NCBI GenBank assembly: GCA_016704305.1
Contig: JADJAL010000007.1
Span: 62,001 to 126,000 of the forward strand
DNA: 64,000 nt
Source: Haliea sp.
GTDB taxonomy: Bacteria > Pseudomonadota > Gammaproteobacteria > Pseudomonadales > Halieaceae
Direction of reading: 5' to 3'
The translations under genes were made by a program, and so were the position numbers. The notes below the pieces were generated by a model. That model saw only the letters and a program-made list of their open reading frames with translations. It ran no database searches and was not told where the DNA came from. This document shows positions 48,104-56,924 of the stretch, in pieces (the stretch's first letter is position 1; each line of letters opens with the position of its first letter).

Positions 48104-49204
48104 ATGAAGGCAGCAGTATTCGAAGCAATTGGCCAGCCAATCAAACTCTATGACGACATCGACATCATCGAGCCGCGCGCGGGTGAGGTGCGCGTCAAGG
48201 TGAGTTATTGCAGCGTCTGTCATTCGGACCTCAGCGTGGTCGACGGCACCCTGCCTGCCTTTGGTCACGTCATCCTCGGACACGAAGCGTCGGGCATTGT
48301 TGAATCGGTGGGCGCAGGCGTGAGCCGCCTGAAAGTCGGCGATCATGTTGTACTGACGCCGGTCCCGCCCTGCGGCACCTGTTATTTTTGCATTCGCGGA
48401 GAGACCACGCTCTGCGCCAACAATACCAGCCTGTATACCTCGGCCCTCGCCGATGGCAACACCGGCCTGTCGCGCAATGGCGCGGTGATCTACCGAGGCC
48501 TGGGCGTGGGTGCGTTCGCCGAATACGTGGTCACACAGGAGAATGGCGCGGTAAAGATTGCGCCCGATGTACCGCTGGAATTGGCGTGCCTGATGGGCTG
48601 TGCACTGCAGACCGGCATCGGCTCCGTGCTCAATACCGCCAGAGTGGAGACGGGTGCGACCGTGGTGATCATGGGCCTCGGCGGCGTTGGCATTGCCGCT
48701 GTGCAGGGCGCAAGGCTCGCCGGCGCCGCGATCATCCTGGCCTCCGACCCGGTGGCGGAGCGCCGCGAAATCGCCCGCAAATTCGGCGCCACCCACGTGA
48801 TCGATCCATTCAATGAAGACCTGGCGCAACGCTGCCTGCAGCTGACCGACAATATCGGCATGGACTACGCATTCGAAACCGCGGGCATCGCGAAACTGGT
48901 GGAAACGGGTATTGCCGTGACGCGCTCGGGCGGCACCACCGTATGCGTTGGCGCAGCGGCGCTGGACCAGGGCATCGAAATAAATCCGTTCACGTTGTTC
49001 AGCAGTTGCGAGAAAAAGCTGTGCGGTTGCCTGATGGGCAGTTGCAATTCACTGTTGGAGATTCCGCGCCTGATCAGTCTGTGGAAAAGCCAGCAGCTGG
49101 AGCTGGCGGCGATGGTGACGCGCACCCGCCCGCTGAGTGAAATCAATGAGGCACTGGAGGACCTGAAGTCGGGGAAAGGCATTCGCACCGTACTGAAGCT
49201 TTGA
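48104..49204 (+). CDS. Zinc-dependent alcohol dehydrogenase
   Basis: The 366-residue product is a medium-chain dehydrogenase: SYCSVCHSDLSVVDG and GHEASGIVESVGAGVSRLK for the catalytic zinc, the structural zinc lobe with four Cys in CGTCYFCIRGETTLC, and the nucleotide loop MGLGGVGIAAVQGARLAGA. A good AGGACCAATAACA precedes the ATG. The pattern is that of class III-like/Zn-ADH enzymes acting on alcohols or aldehydes; substrate unknown. It is transcribed alone. Confidence 0.92.
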   Translation: MKAAVFEAIGQPIKLYDDIDIIEPRAGEVRVKVSYCSVCHSDLSVVDGTLPAFGHVILGHEASGIVESVGAGVSRLKVGDHVVLTPVPPCGTCYFCIRGETTLCANNTSLYTSALADGNTGLSRNGAVIYRGLGVGAFAEYVVTQENGAVKIAPDVPLELACLMGCALQTGIGSVLNTARVETGATVVIMGLGGVGIAAVQGARLAGAAIILASDPVAERREIARKFGATHVIDPFNEDLAQRCLQLTDNIGMDYAFETAGIAKLVETGIAVTRSGGTTVCVGAAALDQGIEINPFTLFSSCEKKLCGCLMGSCNSLLEIPRLISLWKSQQLELAAMVTRTRPLSEINEALEDLKSGKGIRTVLKL

Positions 49205-49208
49205 CTTG

Positions 49209-49808
49209 TCAGGGTGCTGCTTTCGCGCCATCGGGGACAGACGTTGCCGGTGCCCGATCGGTCGCCAACGTGATCCACTGCGGGGAATTCATCAATCCCA
49301 TCCGGTACTGGTCCGACCGCCAGCTCCACCGGCGCGCGTGGCTCCAGGACTGCTTATCACTGGGCGCGCCATCGGCTTCCGTGGGGCCGAACGCCTCGAT
49401 CAGTCCCGTTGCAACCGCCTCGGTGGCGCCGCTGTACACTATAATGATTCGTTTTAATGGGGCCGCATCCGCCGGTGCCTGCAACAGGATGCTCAGGATC
49501 GGTTGATCTGCAAAGGAAAGAGCAATTGCGGTGGGGTCTTCAGTGTTGCAATCGCCTTCCGTGGTCGCGTCATCGCAGTGCGTGAACACGCACTGGATGT
49601 TTCTCCCCTCATCGCTTGGGTGGTTCGCGATCACCTGGCAATCGCCACCCAATTTTTCAGCCTGTGCCAACGCCTCGTCGAGTGTCAGTTCACTGTGCAG
49701 CCCATGGATTACGAAGGGCGACTGGGCCGACGCGCACGCTGACGCCGTGGCCAGAAGGGCTGCAACAACTGCCAGTAGAGTCCTGATCAATGTCCTGCCT
49801 GTATGCAT
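49209..49808 (-). CDS. Hypothetical exported protein
   Basis: I start at the ATG at 49808 because a perfect AGGAGG site precedes it; the open frame begins upstream. The 199-residue product has a signal peptide (LLAVVAALLATASACASA, cleavage about 28). The mature part has four cysteines in GGDCQVIANHPS, NIQCVFTHCDD and GDCNTED, perhaps two disulfides, and ends with a charged region. It converges on the alcohol dehydrogenase gene with a 4-bp gap. No known family. Confidence 0.6.
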   Translation of the reverse strand: MHTGRTLIRTLLAVVAALLATASACASAQSPFVIHGLHSELTLDEALAQAEKLGGDCQVIANHPSDEGRNIQCVFTHCDDATTEGDCNTEDPTAIALSFADQPILSILLQAPADAAPLKRIIIVYSGATEAVATGLIEAFGPTEADGAPSDKQSWSHARRWSWRSDQYRMGLMNSPQWITLATDRAPATSVPDGAKAAP

Positions 49809-49952
49809 TCGAATTCCTCCTGGCCAGCAATGCGTGAAGACGGAAGTGTACAGCGCGGTGCCGACACGAGTCCCGACAAAACTTTCCCGACAACATTTCC
49901 TGAATAGCAATTACACTACCCGGTCGCGTCCTCAGACTCGCAGATCAGCGCA

Positions 49953-51188
49953 TTGAACTCACCACGACAAGCTGCCGCCTACATTCGCCTGGTTAACGCC
50001 ATTGGCGCGCGCCTCGAACACCTGGGTTTTGCCAAACCGGAACTGCGCGCGGAGCAATTGCTCGACCACGCACAAACCAGAACCGGCTTGCATGACTGGG
50101 GTGATGGATCGTTCAGGCCGGGCCTGGAGCAGCTGACTGCCGCACTGCAGTCACAGGCGCGCCTCACCCAGGTGGGGCGTATCACCGCGTACTGGAATCT
50201 GCTGGACCATCTCTGCGTGCGCCTGCGGCTGATCCACTACCGCGCGCAGCGGCCCGAGGTGGCAGACCAGCGGATCAAGCGCCCGCTGTTCATCCTCGGA
50301 TTGCCCCGCACCGGGACCACGATTCTCCATGAACTGATTGCGCAGGACCCGGCGTTTCGCTCACCCGCGAGTTGGAAAGTCGCGCGCCCGGTGCCGCCAC
50401 CCACCGCACGGTACTACCACAACGACAAACGCATCGGGTCCGTGGATCGACTGCTGGGCGTGCTGGAGAAACTGTCGCCGGGCTTCCAGGCGATCCACGC
50501 CGTGGGTGCGACGCTGCCGCAGGAATGTGTCTACATGCTGGCATCCAGTTTCATCAGCGAACAGTTTGGCTATATGTATAACGTGCCCGACTATCGGGAT
50601 TGGGCGTTGGATCAGGACATGACGGCGGCCTACGCCTGGCATGCCCAATTCCTGCAACACTTGCAGGTGGATTGCGCGCGCGAGCGCTGGGTACTCAAGA
50701 CCCCTGCACATCTTGCGTCCCTGAAAGTCCTGCTCGCGCAATACCCGGATGCAGACGTGGTGTGGACTCATCGCCGTCCGCTGGACGCCATCGCCTCATT
50801 CTCCAGCCTTGCCTGCACGCTGCGGCGCGGTTTTAGCAATGATATCGACCCGTTGGCGATCGGCGCCTACGAGTTCGGGCATTTTTCAGCGATGGTGCAG
50901 CGGGGCATGGCGGACCGCGAGGCGCTCGATAGCGGCCAATTCATTGACGTCAGCTTCCAGTCAATATGCGCCGACCCGATGACCGTGATCAGCGCAATCT
51001 ACAACCGCATCGGCATGGCACTTGCGCACGACACGCAATTGCGTATGCGCGATTACCTCAGGCGACGGCCGCGACACCTCTACGGCGAACACCATTACAG
51101 TGCGGACGAGTTCGGGCTTACAGGTGCGCTGGAGCAACAACTTTATGGCGAGTACCTGCGCCGATTCAGTGGCTATTTGCACGCCTGA
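49953..51188 (+). CDS. Sulfotransferase family protein
   Basis: The TTG at 49953 starts 411 residues; no better start is visible. The PAPS loop is FILGLPRTGTTILHELI, and the 3'-phosphate motif DVVWTHRRPLDAIASFSS lies about 160 residues later. About 115 residues precede the loop (long N-terminal extension, RLEHLGFAKPELRAEQLLDH). It matches the larger Sulfotransferase_3-like group found in marine bacteria. It is not close in sequence to the island enzyme at 28227, so it is a second, independent sulfotransferase with unknown acceptor. Confidence 0.85.
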   Translation: MNSPRQAAAYIRLVNAIGARLEHLGFAKPELRAEQLLDHAQTRTGLHDWGDGSFRPGLEQLTAALQSQARLTQVGRITAYWNLLDHLCVRLRLIHYRAQRPEVADQRIKRPLFILGLPRTGTTILHELIAQDPAFRSPASWKVARPVPPPTARYYHNDKRIGSVDRLLGVLEKLSPGFQAIHAVGATLPQECVYMLASSFISEQFGYMYNVPDYRDWALDQDMTAAYAWHAQFLQHLQVDCARERWVLKTPAHLASLKVLLAQYPDADVVWTHRRPLDAIASFSSLACTLRRGFSNDIDPLAIGAYEFGHFSAMVQRGMADREALDSGQFIDVSFQSICADPMTVISAIYNRIGMALAHDTQLRMRDYLRRRPRHLYGEHHYSADEFGLTGALEQQLYGEYLRRFSGYLHA

Positions 51189-51496
51189 CGAACACGCCCA
51201 GCGCCCTTTTGTGGTCTATGTCACAACACCAGGTGACAAGAATTTTTACAGTTGGTCAAATTTTCCATGGACGTGAATTTGTTAATGATATATAAAACAA
51301 AAGCTTAATTAAGCACGGTATAGATATTGCTTAATAGGCGCACCAGGGATGGAAATCGCGTCGCGAGTAAAGCATAAGAACAACATGCGGCTCGCGGTTT
51401 TGGTCCAAATCAGCGATATATAAACTAGCGAAACGCGTTTGCTGGCGCTTTTTTTGTGCCACAACGTTGACGAGAATAATCCAAGAGGGCACTCCA
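51189..51496 (+). promoter_or_regulatory. AT-rich promoter region with inverted repeat
   Basis: About 300 bp, clearly richer in AT than the surroundings (51240-51340). An inverted repeat, ATTAAGC at 51309-51315 and GCTTAAT at 51330-51336, has centres 21 bp apart. Several TATA-like stretches (GATATATAAAAC, GATATATAAAC) could be -10 elements for the downstream cytochrome-type gene. Site assignments are weak. Confidence 0.35.
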
Positions 51497-54472
51497 ATGC
51501 CGAACATCCGCACGTCGCATCGTACCTTTTCACGCATGGCGCGAAACATCGTCAGCCACCTGGGCTTGGCTGCCGTGCTCGTCGCGCCAGCCCTGGCACA
51601 GACTCCTGCACCGCCCTCCTTCATTACGTTTGAGAGCGGACACGTCCGACCCGTGGCGATGACGCCGGATGGCACTAAACTGTTCGCTGTGAATACGCCA
51701 GACAACCGGCTGGAGGTGTTCACGATCAGTGAGGGCTCGCTAACTCATACTGATTCCATCCCTGTCGGCATGGAGCCGGTTGCCGTAGCAGCTCGAACCA
51801 ATAGCGAAATCTGGGTGGTGAACCATCTTTCCGACAGCATCAGCGTGATAGATTTATCCGCCAGCCCCGCCAAGGTCGTGCGCACGCTGCTGGTCGGCGA
51901 TGAACCCCGGGACATCGTATTTGCCGGGACCGGCTTCAATCGCGCTTTCATCACCACCGCGCATCGCGGACAGCAACGCTCCGACAGCTCCATTGCGTCC
52001 GTCCCCGGTGCCGGCGGCCCGGGCCTCTCGACCGAAGGCATCGGCCGGGCGGATGTCTGGGTGTTCGACGCCACCAACCTCGGCACCACGCTGGGCGGCA
52101 CGCCGCAGCAAATACTCAGTTTCTTTGCCGACACGCCGCGCGGCCTGGCCGTGACGCCTGACGGTGGCACAGTGTATGTGGCGGCGTTCCACTCCGGCAA
52201 CCAGACCACGGTCATCAACGAAACGGTTGTCCCCGACGGGTTCGGCCAAAACGGCGCGCCCGGCCCCAGCAGCAACTGCCACCAGACGGATGCCGACCCG
52301 CAATGCGAGCAGAGCTCTGCCGCACCCGAGGTGGGTGTCATCGTCAAGTTCGACGGCAGCAAATGGGTCGACTCCAAAGGCAAGGACTGGAGCAGTAATG
52401 TCAAATTCAGCCTGCCGGACCACGACGTTTTTTCAATCAACGCCGACACGCTGGCGACGGGCTCCATCGTTGAGTACGACCATGTCGGCACCGTCCTGTT
52501 TAACCTGGTTGTAAATCCCGTGACTGGCAAGGTCTATGTCACCAATACCGAGCTGCCGAATCACATCAATTTCGAAGGACCCGGCATTCACGGTGGTAGC
52601 ACCGTGCAGGGACGCCTGTCAGAGTCCCGCATCACCGTGCTGGACCCATTGGGCTCAGGCGTTGACGTGCAGCACTTGAACCAGCATATCGACTACTCTC
52701 AGCTCCACACCGACAGCGGCGCCGACCACGCTGCAATCAATGCACAGCGCAATCACAGCCTCGCGACGCCACTGCAACCTGTTGTCTCCAGTGACGGTGA
52801 GACGCTGTACGTGGCCGCCTTCGGCTCAGCCAAAATCGGTGTGTTTAACGTGGAAGACATCGAGGACGCCGACTTCGAAGACAATTTTGATCCCACGGCA
52901 CAAAGCGCCAATTACATCGCCACCAGCGGCGGCCCCAGCGGCATGGTGCTGGATGAGACACACAATCGCCTTTACGTGATCACGCGCTTTGACAACCAGG
53001 TGGAAGTCATCGACCTGGGCACGAATACGACGGTTGAAACCCACGTGCTGCACAATCCGGAGCCAGAGGCAGTAGTGACGGGACGCCCATTCCTGTACGA
53101 CGCGTTTGCGACGTCAGGCAACGGCGAGGCCTCCTGCGCCAGCTGCCACATCTTCGCCGACATGGACCAGCTTGCCTGGAACCTGGGCAATCCGGACGAT
53201 CATGTCACCACCAATACGCAACCCGCCGCCATCCCCGTCAGCGTATCGACCTCATTCCACCCCATGAAAGGGCCGATGACCACGCAGACGCTGCGCGGCA
53301 TGGCCACGCACGGCGCGCTGCACTGGCGCGGCGACCGCGTGGATGGCATCTTCGGCACCGACTCCTGCGCCGAAGCCAACGGTGCGCCGTGCTCGGAAGA
53401 ATTTTCGTTCCGCAATTTCATCGTCGCGTTCGAGGGCCTGGTGGGCATGCAGGGCACGATCGACAGTGGTGAAATGCAACAGTTTACGGACTTTGCTCTC
53501 AGCATCATGCTGCCACCGAACCCGATCCGCGCATTGAATAACTCGCTGTCAACGCCTGCTACGGCTGGTCAAACGCTCTTTTTTGGCAGGAACACGGATA
53601 CCATTGAGAATTGCGATGGCTGCCACACGCTTGATCCGGCGCAGGGCTTTTTCGGCAGCGGCGGCGAGCAGAGCTTCGAGGGCGAGCCGCAGAACGCGAA
53701 AGTGCCGCATATGCGCAACCTCTACCACAAGGTGGGCATGTTTGGACTTTCAACCAGCCCCACGTTCACCGGCGAGCAGGTACGCGGTTTTGGCTTCCTG
53801 CACGATGGCTCCGTCGATTCCGTGGATCATTTCCTGGAAGCGGGCGTGTTCAGCGTCACTCCCACGGAAGAGCTTAATCTCCAGGCATTTTCCATGGAAT
53901 TTCCCACGGATCTCGCCCCCATCGTCGGGCAACAGGTGACGCGCACCGCGACCAATGGCGCGGTCGCGAATCCGCGTGTTGACCTGCTGGTTACTCGCGC
54001 CAGTGCAAACTTCAGCTCGCTGATGTTGGGCGGCACCGTGAAAGAGTGTGACCTGATAGCGAAAGGCTCGGTGGATGGCGTTGAGCGGGGCTGGGTGCGC
54101 GAGGCGAACGGGCAGTTCCGCTCTGACATTGATGAACTGATCGACTATGTCACTTTGCGCAATTCCGCCACCACCCAGGGCCCGATCACGTTCACCTGCG
54201 CGCCCCCCGGATCCGGTATTCGCATGGGCATCAACCGCGATGGGGATAACTTCCTGGACGGGCTCGACAACTGCCCTGCGTTGGCAAACAATGACCAGTT
54301 GGACACCAACAACAACGGTATCGGCAATGCCTGCGATCCGATCACTGACTCCGACAATGACGGCGTGCTGGACGGCATCGACAATTGCCCGGCGATCGCC
54401 AATCCCGACCAGACGGACACCGATGAAGACGGTCGCGGTGACGCCTGTCAAGACCTGCCACCCGGCTGCTAG
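51497..54472 (+). CDS. Exported beta-propeller diheme cytochrome c protein with thrombospondin type 3 repeats
   Basis: The ATG at 51497 gives a signal peptide (MARNIVSHLGLAAVLVAPAL, cleavage about 45). Residues about 50-530 are YVTN-like beta-propeller repeats (PVAMTPDGTKLFAVNTPDNR, GLAVTPDGGTVYVAAFHSG, VVSSDGETLYVAAFGSA). Two heme sites follow: CASCH (about 547) and CDGCH (about 707), with cytochrome c peroxidase-like GALHWRGDRVDG between. The last 80 residues carry Ca-binding thrombospondin type 3 repeats (DGLDNCPALANNDQLDTNNN, DSDNDGVLDGIDNCP), which often anchor proteins outside the cell. About 991 residues from this start; the open frame itself spans 1001. It may be an outer-surface oxidoreductase; its partner is not evident. 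Confidence 0.87.
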   Translation: MPNIRTSHRTFSRMARNIVSHLGLAAVLVAPALAQTPAPPSFITFESGHVRPVAMTPDGTKLFAVNTPDNRLEVFTISEGSLTHTDSIPVGMEPVAVAARTNSEIWVVNHLSDSISVIDLSASPAKVVRTLLVGDEPRDIVFAGTGFNRAFITTAHRGQQRSDSSIASVPGAGGPGLSTEGIGRADVWVFDATNLGTTLGGTPQQILSFFADTPRGLAVTPDGGTVYVAAFHSGNQTTVINETVVPDGFGQNGAPGPSSNCHQTDADPQCEQSSAAPEVGVIVKFDGSKWVDSKGKDWSSNVKFSLPDHDVFSINADTLATGSIVEYDHVGTVLFNLVVNPVTGKVYVTNTELPNHINFEGPGIHGGSTVQGRLSESRITVLDPLGSGVDVQHLNQHIDYSQLHTDSGADHAAINAQRNHSLATPLQPVVSSDGETLYVAAFGSAKIGVFNVEDIEDADFEDNFDPTAQSANYIATSGGPSGMVLDETHNRLYVITRFDNQVEVIDLGTNTTVETHVLHNPEPEAVVTGRPFLYDAFATSGNGEASCASCHIFADMDQLAWNLGNPDDHVTTNTQPAAIPVSVSTSFHPMKGPMTTQTLRGMATHGALHWRGDRVDGIFGTDSCAEANGAPCSEEFSFRNFIVAFEGLVGMQGTIDSGEMQQFTDFALSIMLPPNPIRALNNSLSTPATAGQTLFFGRNTDTIENCDGCHTLDPAQGFFGSGGEQSFEGEPQNAKVPHMRNLYHKVGMFGLSTSPTFTGEQVRGFGFLHDGSVDSVDHFLEAGVFSVTPTEELNLQAFSMEFPTDLAPIVGQQVTRTATNGAVANPRVDLLVTRASANFSSLMLGGTVKECDLIAKGSVDGVERGWVREANGQFRSDIDELIDYVTLRNSATTQGPITFTCAPPGSGIRMGINRDGDNFLDGLDNCPALANNDQLDTNNNGIGNACDPITDSDNDGVLDGIDNCPAIANPDQTDTDEDGRGDACQDLPPGC

Positions 54473-54484
54473 ATCCTCCCTGCG

Positions 54485-54524
54485 GGGCATACGCGCGCGA
54501 CGCTTTTCACGCGCGCGTATGCCC
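54485..54524 (+). terminator. Hairpin terminator
   Basis: A perfect 15-bp inverted repeat (54485-54499 and 54510-54524) with a 10-base loop lies 12 bp after the cytochrome gene. There is no T-run, so it may be a factor-dependent or structural terminator. Confidence 0.6.
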
Positions 54525-54545
54525 GCCTGACGTCTCCGAGGCCAC

Positions 54546-55241
54546 ATGTACCCACAGGGCCTGTTCGGCATTGAAGCGCTACAGCTACTGATATCGCCGA
54601 TCGCCGTGTTCGGCATTCTGTTTTTCATTTTGTACCTGCGCCAGGACGGCATTCGGTCGGGCCGAGCAGTTGCATTGCTTTTGTTGATCGCGGTGTTTGC
54701 ATTCCTCGGCGCAAAGCTGTTTTCACTGTATGTGCGCGGCTGGGAACTCTACCAACCGCTCTCCGGGGAGTTGCGCGGTGGCCTGCGCTACCCGGGCGCG
54801 GTCATTGCAATATTAATCACAGGACCGCTACTGAAACGCTGGCTGTTGCCGGAACTCCCGTTGGCACGCTTTCTCGATGTGCTCGCAATCACCGTGTGTT
54901 TCGCGTTTGCACTGGTGCGCTTCAGTTGCTGGATGAACGGCTGCTGTACCGGGCCGCCGTGCTCGGGCATTTTCTGCCTCAGCTACGCGCCGGGCAGCCA
55001 GGTCTGGTACGCCCACCTGCAGCACGGCCTGCTTGAATCCGCGGCGCACCGCAGCCTCCGGTATTGCCGTTGCACTTCCTGTTCATGGCGGCATCGTTTG
55101 GCGTCGGCCTGTTCCTGCTGTGGTTCGACGGCAGGCGCAGCTTTAACGGGCAGATCGCGCTGCTCTACCTGGTGCTGCACGATGGCGCGAAGGGTCTGCT
55201 GGAGTCGTTCCGCGATCCGTACCTGGCGGAGCTGCAGCTGA
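54546..55241 (+). CDS. Prolipoprotein diacylglyceryl transferase-like protein, N-terminal part (frameshifted)
   Basis: The first 170 residues contain several membrane helices (LLISPIAVFGILFFILYL) and an Lgt-like core VRFSCWMNGCCTGPPCSG and YAPGSQVWYAHLQHG, as in the Lgt family (GCFLNGCCYG..WGV). After ..ESAAHRSL (about 55055) this frame becomes Arg/Cys/Ser nonsense. The real sequence continues in the frame that holds PLHFLFMAASFGVGLFL. One missing C in a CCC run near 55050 explains it. It lacks the standard Lgt signature in full, so it is an Lgt-like protein of unclear role, not the essential housekeeping Lgt. Confidence 0.65.
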   Translation: MYPQGLFGIEALQLLISPIAVFGILFFILYLRQDGIRSGRAVALLLLIAVFAFLGAKLFSLYVRGWELYQPLSGELRGGLRYPGAVIAILITGPLLKRWLLPELPLARFLDVLAITVCFAFALVRFSCWMNGCCTGPPCSGIFCLSYAPGSQVWYAHLQHGLLESAAHRSLRYCRCTSCSWRHRLASACSCCGSTAGAALTGRSRCSTWCCTMARRVCWSRSAIRTWRSCS

Positions 55242-55333
55242 CGTCACTGCTGACCAGCGCGGCCGGACTGATCGTGTTGCTCGCTATCCTGCGCTGGCGA
55301 CGCACTAAAAGTACCGCGACGCCGGCGCAGTGA
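55064..55333 (+). CDS. Lgt-like protein, C-terminal part (frameshifted)
   Basis: The frame reads PLHFLFMAASFGVGLFLLWF then ALLYLVLHDGAKGLLESFRD, SLLTSAAGLIVLLAILRW and a short basic tail. Together with 54546 it gives six or seven helices, the Lgt-like topology, and about 262 residues. The stop overlaps the GTG of the glycerate-kinase-like gene. The ATG at 55064 is only the first in this frame; the natural join is at about 55050. Confidence 0.6.
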   Translation: MPLHFLFMAASFGVGLFLLWFDGRRSFNGQIALLYLVLHDGAKGLLESFRDPYLAELQLTSLLTSAAGLIVLLAILRWRRTKSTATPAQ

Positions 55334-56265
55334 CACGCACGACCGATCCCGACCGCATCCCTGAGTGGCAGCGCGAATTTGTACAACGGCATACTTTGGA
55401 CAGCGCGTTCCTGCCCATGGCGCAGACCTGGTTCACGCCGCTGGCACACAGCCTCGCGGACCTGCAGCAACGCGCCAACCGCCCGATGCTGGTGGCCCTG
55501 AACGGCTGCCAGGGCTCCGGCAAAACGACCACTGCCGATTTTCTGTGCGCGTCATTGGCAGCGGAACACTCCTTGCAAACGGTGTGTTTGTCGCTGGATG
55601 ACTTTTACCTAACCCGGGCAGAACGGGAGACGCTGGCAACGTCAGTGCATCCCCTGCTGAAAACGCGCGGCGTGCCGGGAACCCACGACATGGCGCTGTT
55701 GCGCCAGACGCTCGAACGCTTGCTGGACGCTGAGCCCGGTGCGGTGGTGGCGATTCCCCGCTTCGACAAGTCGGTCGATGACAGGCACCCACAGTGCGAC
55801 TGGGGCAGCGCTACCACACCGGTGCAGCTGGTAATACTGGAGGGCTGGTGCCTGGGCGCCTTGCCACAGTCGCCTGATGTACTGTCGCTGCCGCTAAATG
55901 AATTGGAGCGAGACGAGGACCCTGGCGGGCAATGGCGGGACTACAGTAACGACATTTTACGCCGTGAATTTCAGCCCCTCTATGCACTGGTGGATCATTG
56001 GGTCATGTTGTGCGCACCGAGCTTTGACTGTGTATTCGCGTGGCGTCGCGAACAGGAGCGCAAGCTCGCCGCCACACTCTCGCCCGAACGGGCCGCCATG
56101 CTGATGGACGACGCTGCACTGCGCCGGTTCATTCAACATTTCGAGCGCTTCACCCGGCAGTGCCTCGACACCCTGCCAAACAACGTCAACTACCTGTTCA
56201 GGCTGAACGAACATCGGCAGATCACGTCGTACGGCCACAACCATCAAGCCAGTGTGGTGCCATGA
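55330..56265 (+). CDS. Glycerate kinase-like P-loop protein
   Basis: The GTG at 55330 overlaps the Lgt-like stop. The 311-residue product has a Walker A motif ALNGCQGSGKTTTADFL, SLDDFYLTRAERETL as in phosphoribulokinase/D-glycerate-3-kinase relatives, RGVPGTHDMALLRQTLERL, IPRFDKSVDDRHP and VILEGWCLGA. These motifs match plant GLYK and bacterial YggC-type proteins. It probably phosphorylates D-glycerate at C3, but relatives also phosphorylate other small molecules. It is the likely end of a short operon with the Lgt-like gene. Confidence 0.85.
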   Translation: MTRTTDPDRIPEWQREFVQRHTLDSAFLPMAQTWFTPLAHSLADLQQRANRPMLVALNGCQGSGKTTTADFLCASLAAEHSLQTVCLSLDDFYLTRAERETLATSVHPLLKTRGVPGTHDMALLRQTLERLLDAEPGAVVAIPRFDKSVDDRHPQCDWGSATTPVQLVILEGWCLGALPQSPDVLSLPLNELERDEDPGGQWRDYSNDILRREFQPLYALVDHWVMLCAPSFDCVFAWRREQERKLAATLSPERAAMLMDDAALRRFIQHFERFTRQCLDTLPNNVNYLFRLNEHRQITSYGHNHQASVVP

Positions 56266-56353
56266 CCAGGGTGGTTCTATGACAAGAGTGGTTCTATGAA
56301 TAGCGCCGTGCGCAGTGCGAAGCCGGCGCCGATTGCTATCGCGGTTCGATCAG

Positions 56354-56920
56354 ATGGCTGAGACGGCGGGAGACGAAAAGGCCGGCACCAACTATCACCG
56401 TGAAATTGATGGCCTGCGCGCGGTATCGGTTGTTGCGATACTCCTGTTCCACCTGGAGGTGGCGAAACTCTCCGGTGGTTTTATTGGCGTCGACGTTTTC
56501 TTCGTGATCTCCGGCTTCCTGATCACGCGCATCATCGTTTCCAGCCTTGAAACAGGGCGGTTCTCCTTCAAGGATTTCTATATTCGGCGCAGCGCACGAA
56601 TTTTGCCGGCATTGGTTGCCACAGTCGGACTGGTGCTGCCGGTGGCGATGTATCTGCAACAACCCGCGGCACTCGTGCATACGGCACAGGAAGGCGTCTT
56701 CGCACTACTTTCCCTGAGCAATTTTTTTTACTGGACCGAATCCAGTTACTGGGCGCCTGCCGCCGAACATTACGTGCTGCTACATACCTGGTCGCTGGGC
56801 GTCGAGGAACAATTCTATCTCGTATACCCACTATTGCTGGCGTTCGTTCACCGCATCGCGGGTGTCAGGGGCCTGACATTGCTACTGTTCGGCCTCGCTA
56901 TCCTGGGCACCGGCCAATGA
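56354..56920 (+). CDS. Acyltransferase 3 (OafA-like), N-terminal part (frameshifted)
   Basis: I start at ATG 56354. The 188 residues match the acyltransferase 3 family: REIDGLRAVSVVAILLFHLE with the catalytic His, GGFIGVDVFFVISGFLITRI, and SYWAPAAEHYVLLHTWSLGV EEQFYLVYP region. The frame ends at ..LGTGQ, but the frame one base later continues ANEAVLRVDRPAAFFFTPLR with the usual FxxPxRFYEF block. So a one-base insertion or two-base loss lies near 56910-56920. The whole gene, 56354-58274, would encode about 640 residues. Confidence 0.78.
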   Translation: MAETAGDEKAGTNYHREIDGLRAVSVVAILLFHLEVAKLSGGFIGVDVFFVISGFLITRIIVSSLETGRFSFKDFYIRRSARILPALVATVGLVLPVAMYLQQPAALVHTAQEGVFALLSLSNFFYWTESSYWAPAAEHYVLLHTWSLGVEEQFYLVYPLLLAFVHRIAGVRGLTLLLFGLAILGTGQ

Positions 56921-56924
56921 AGCG

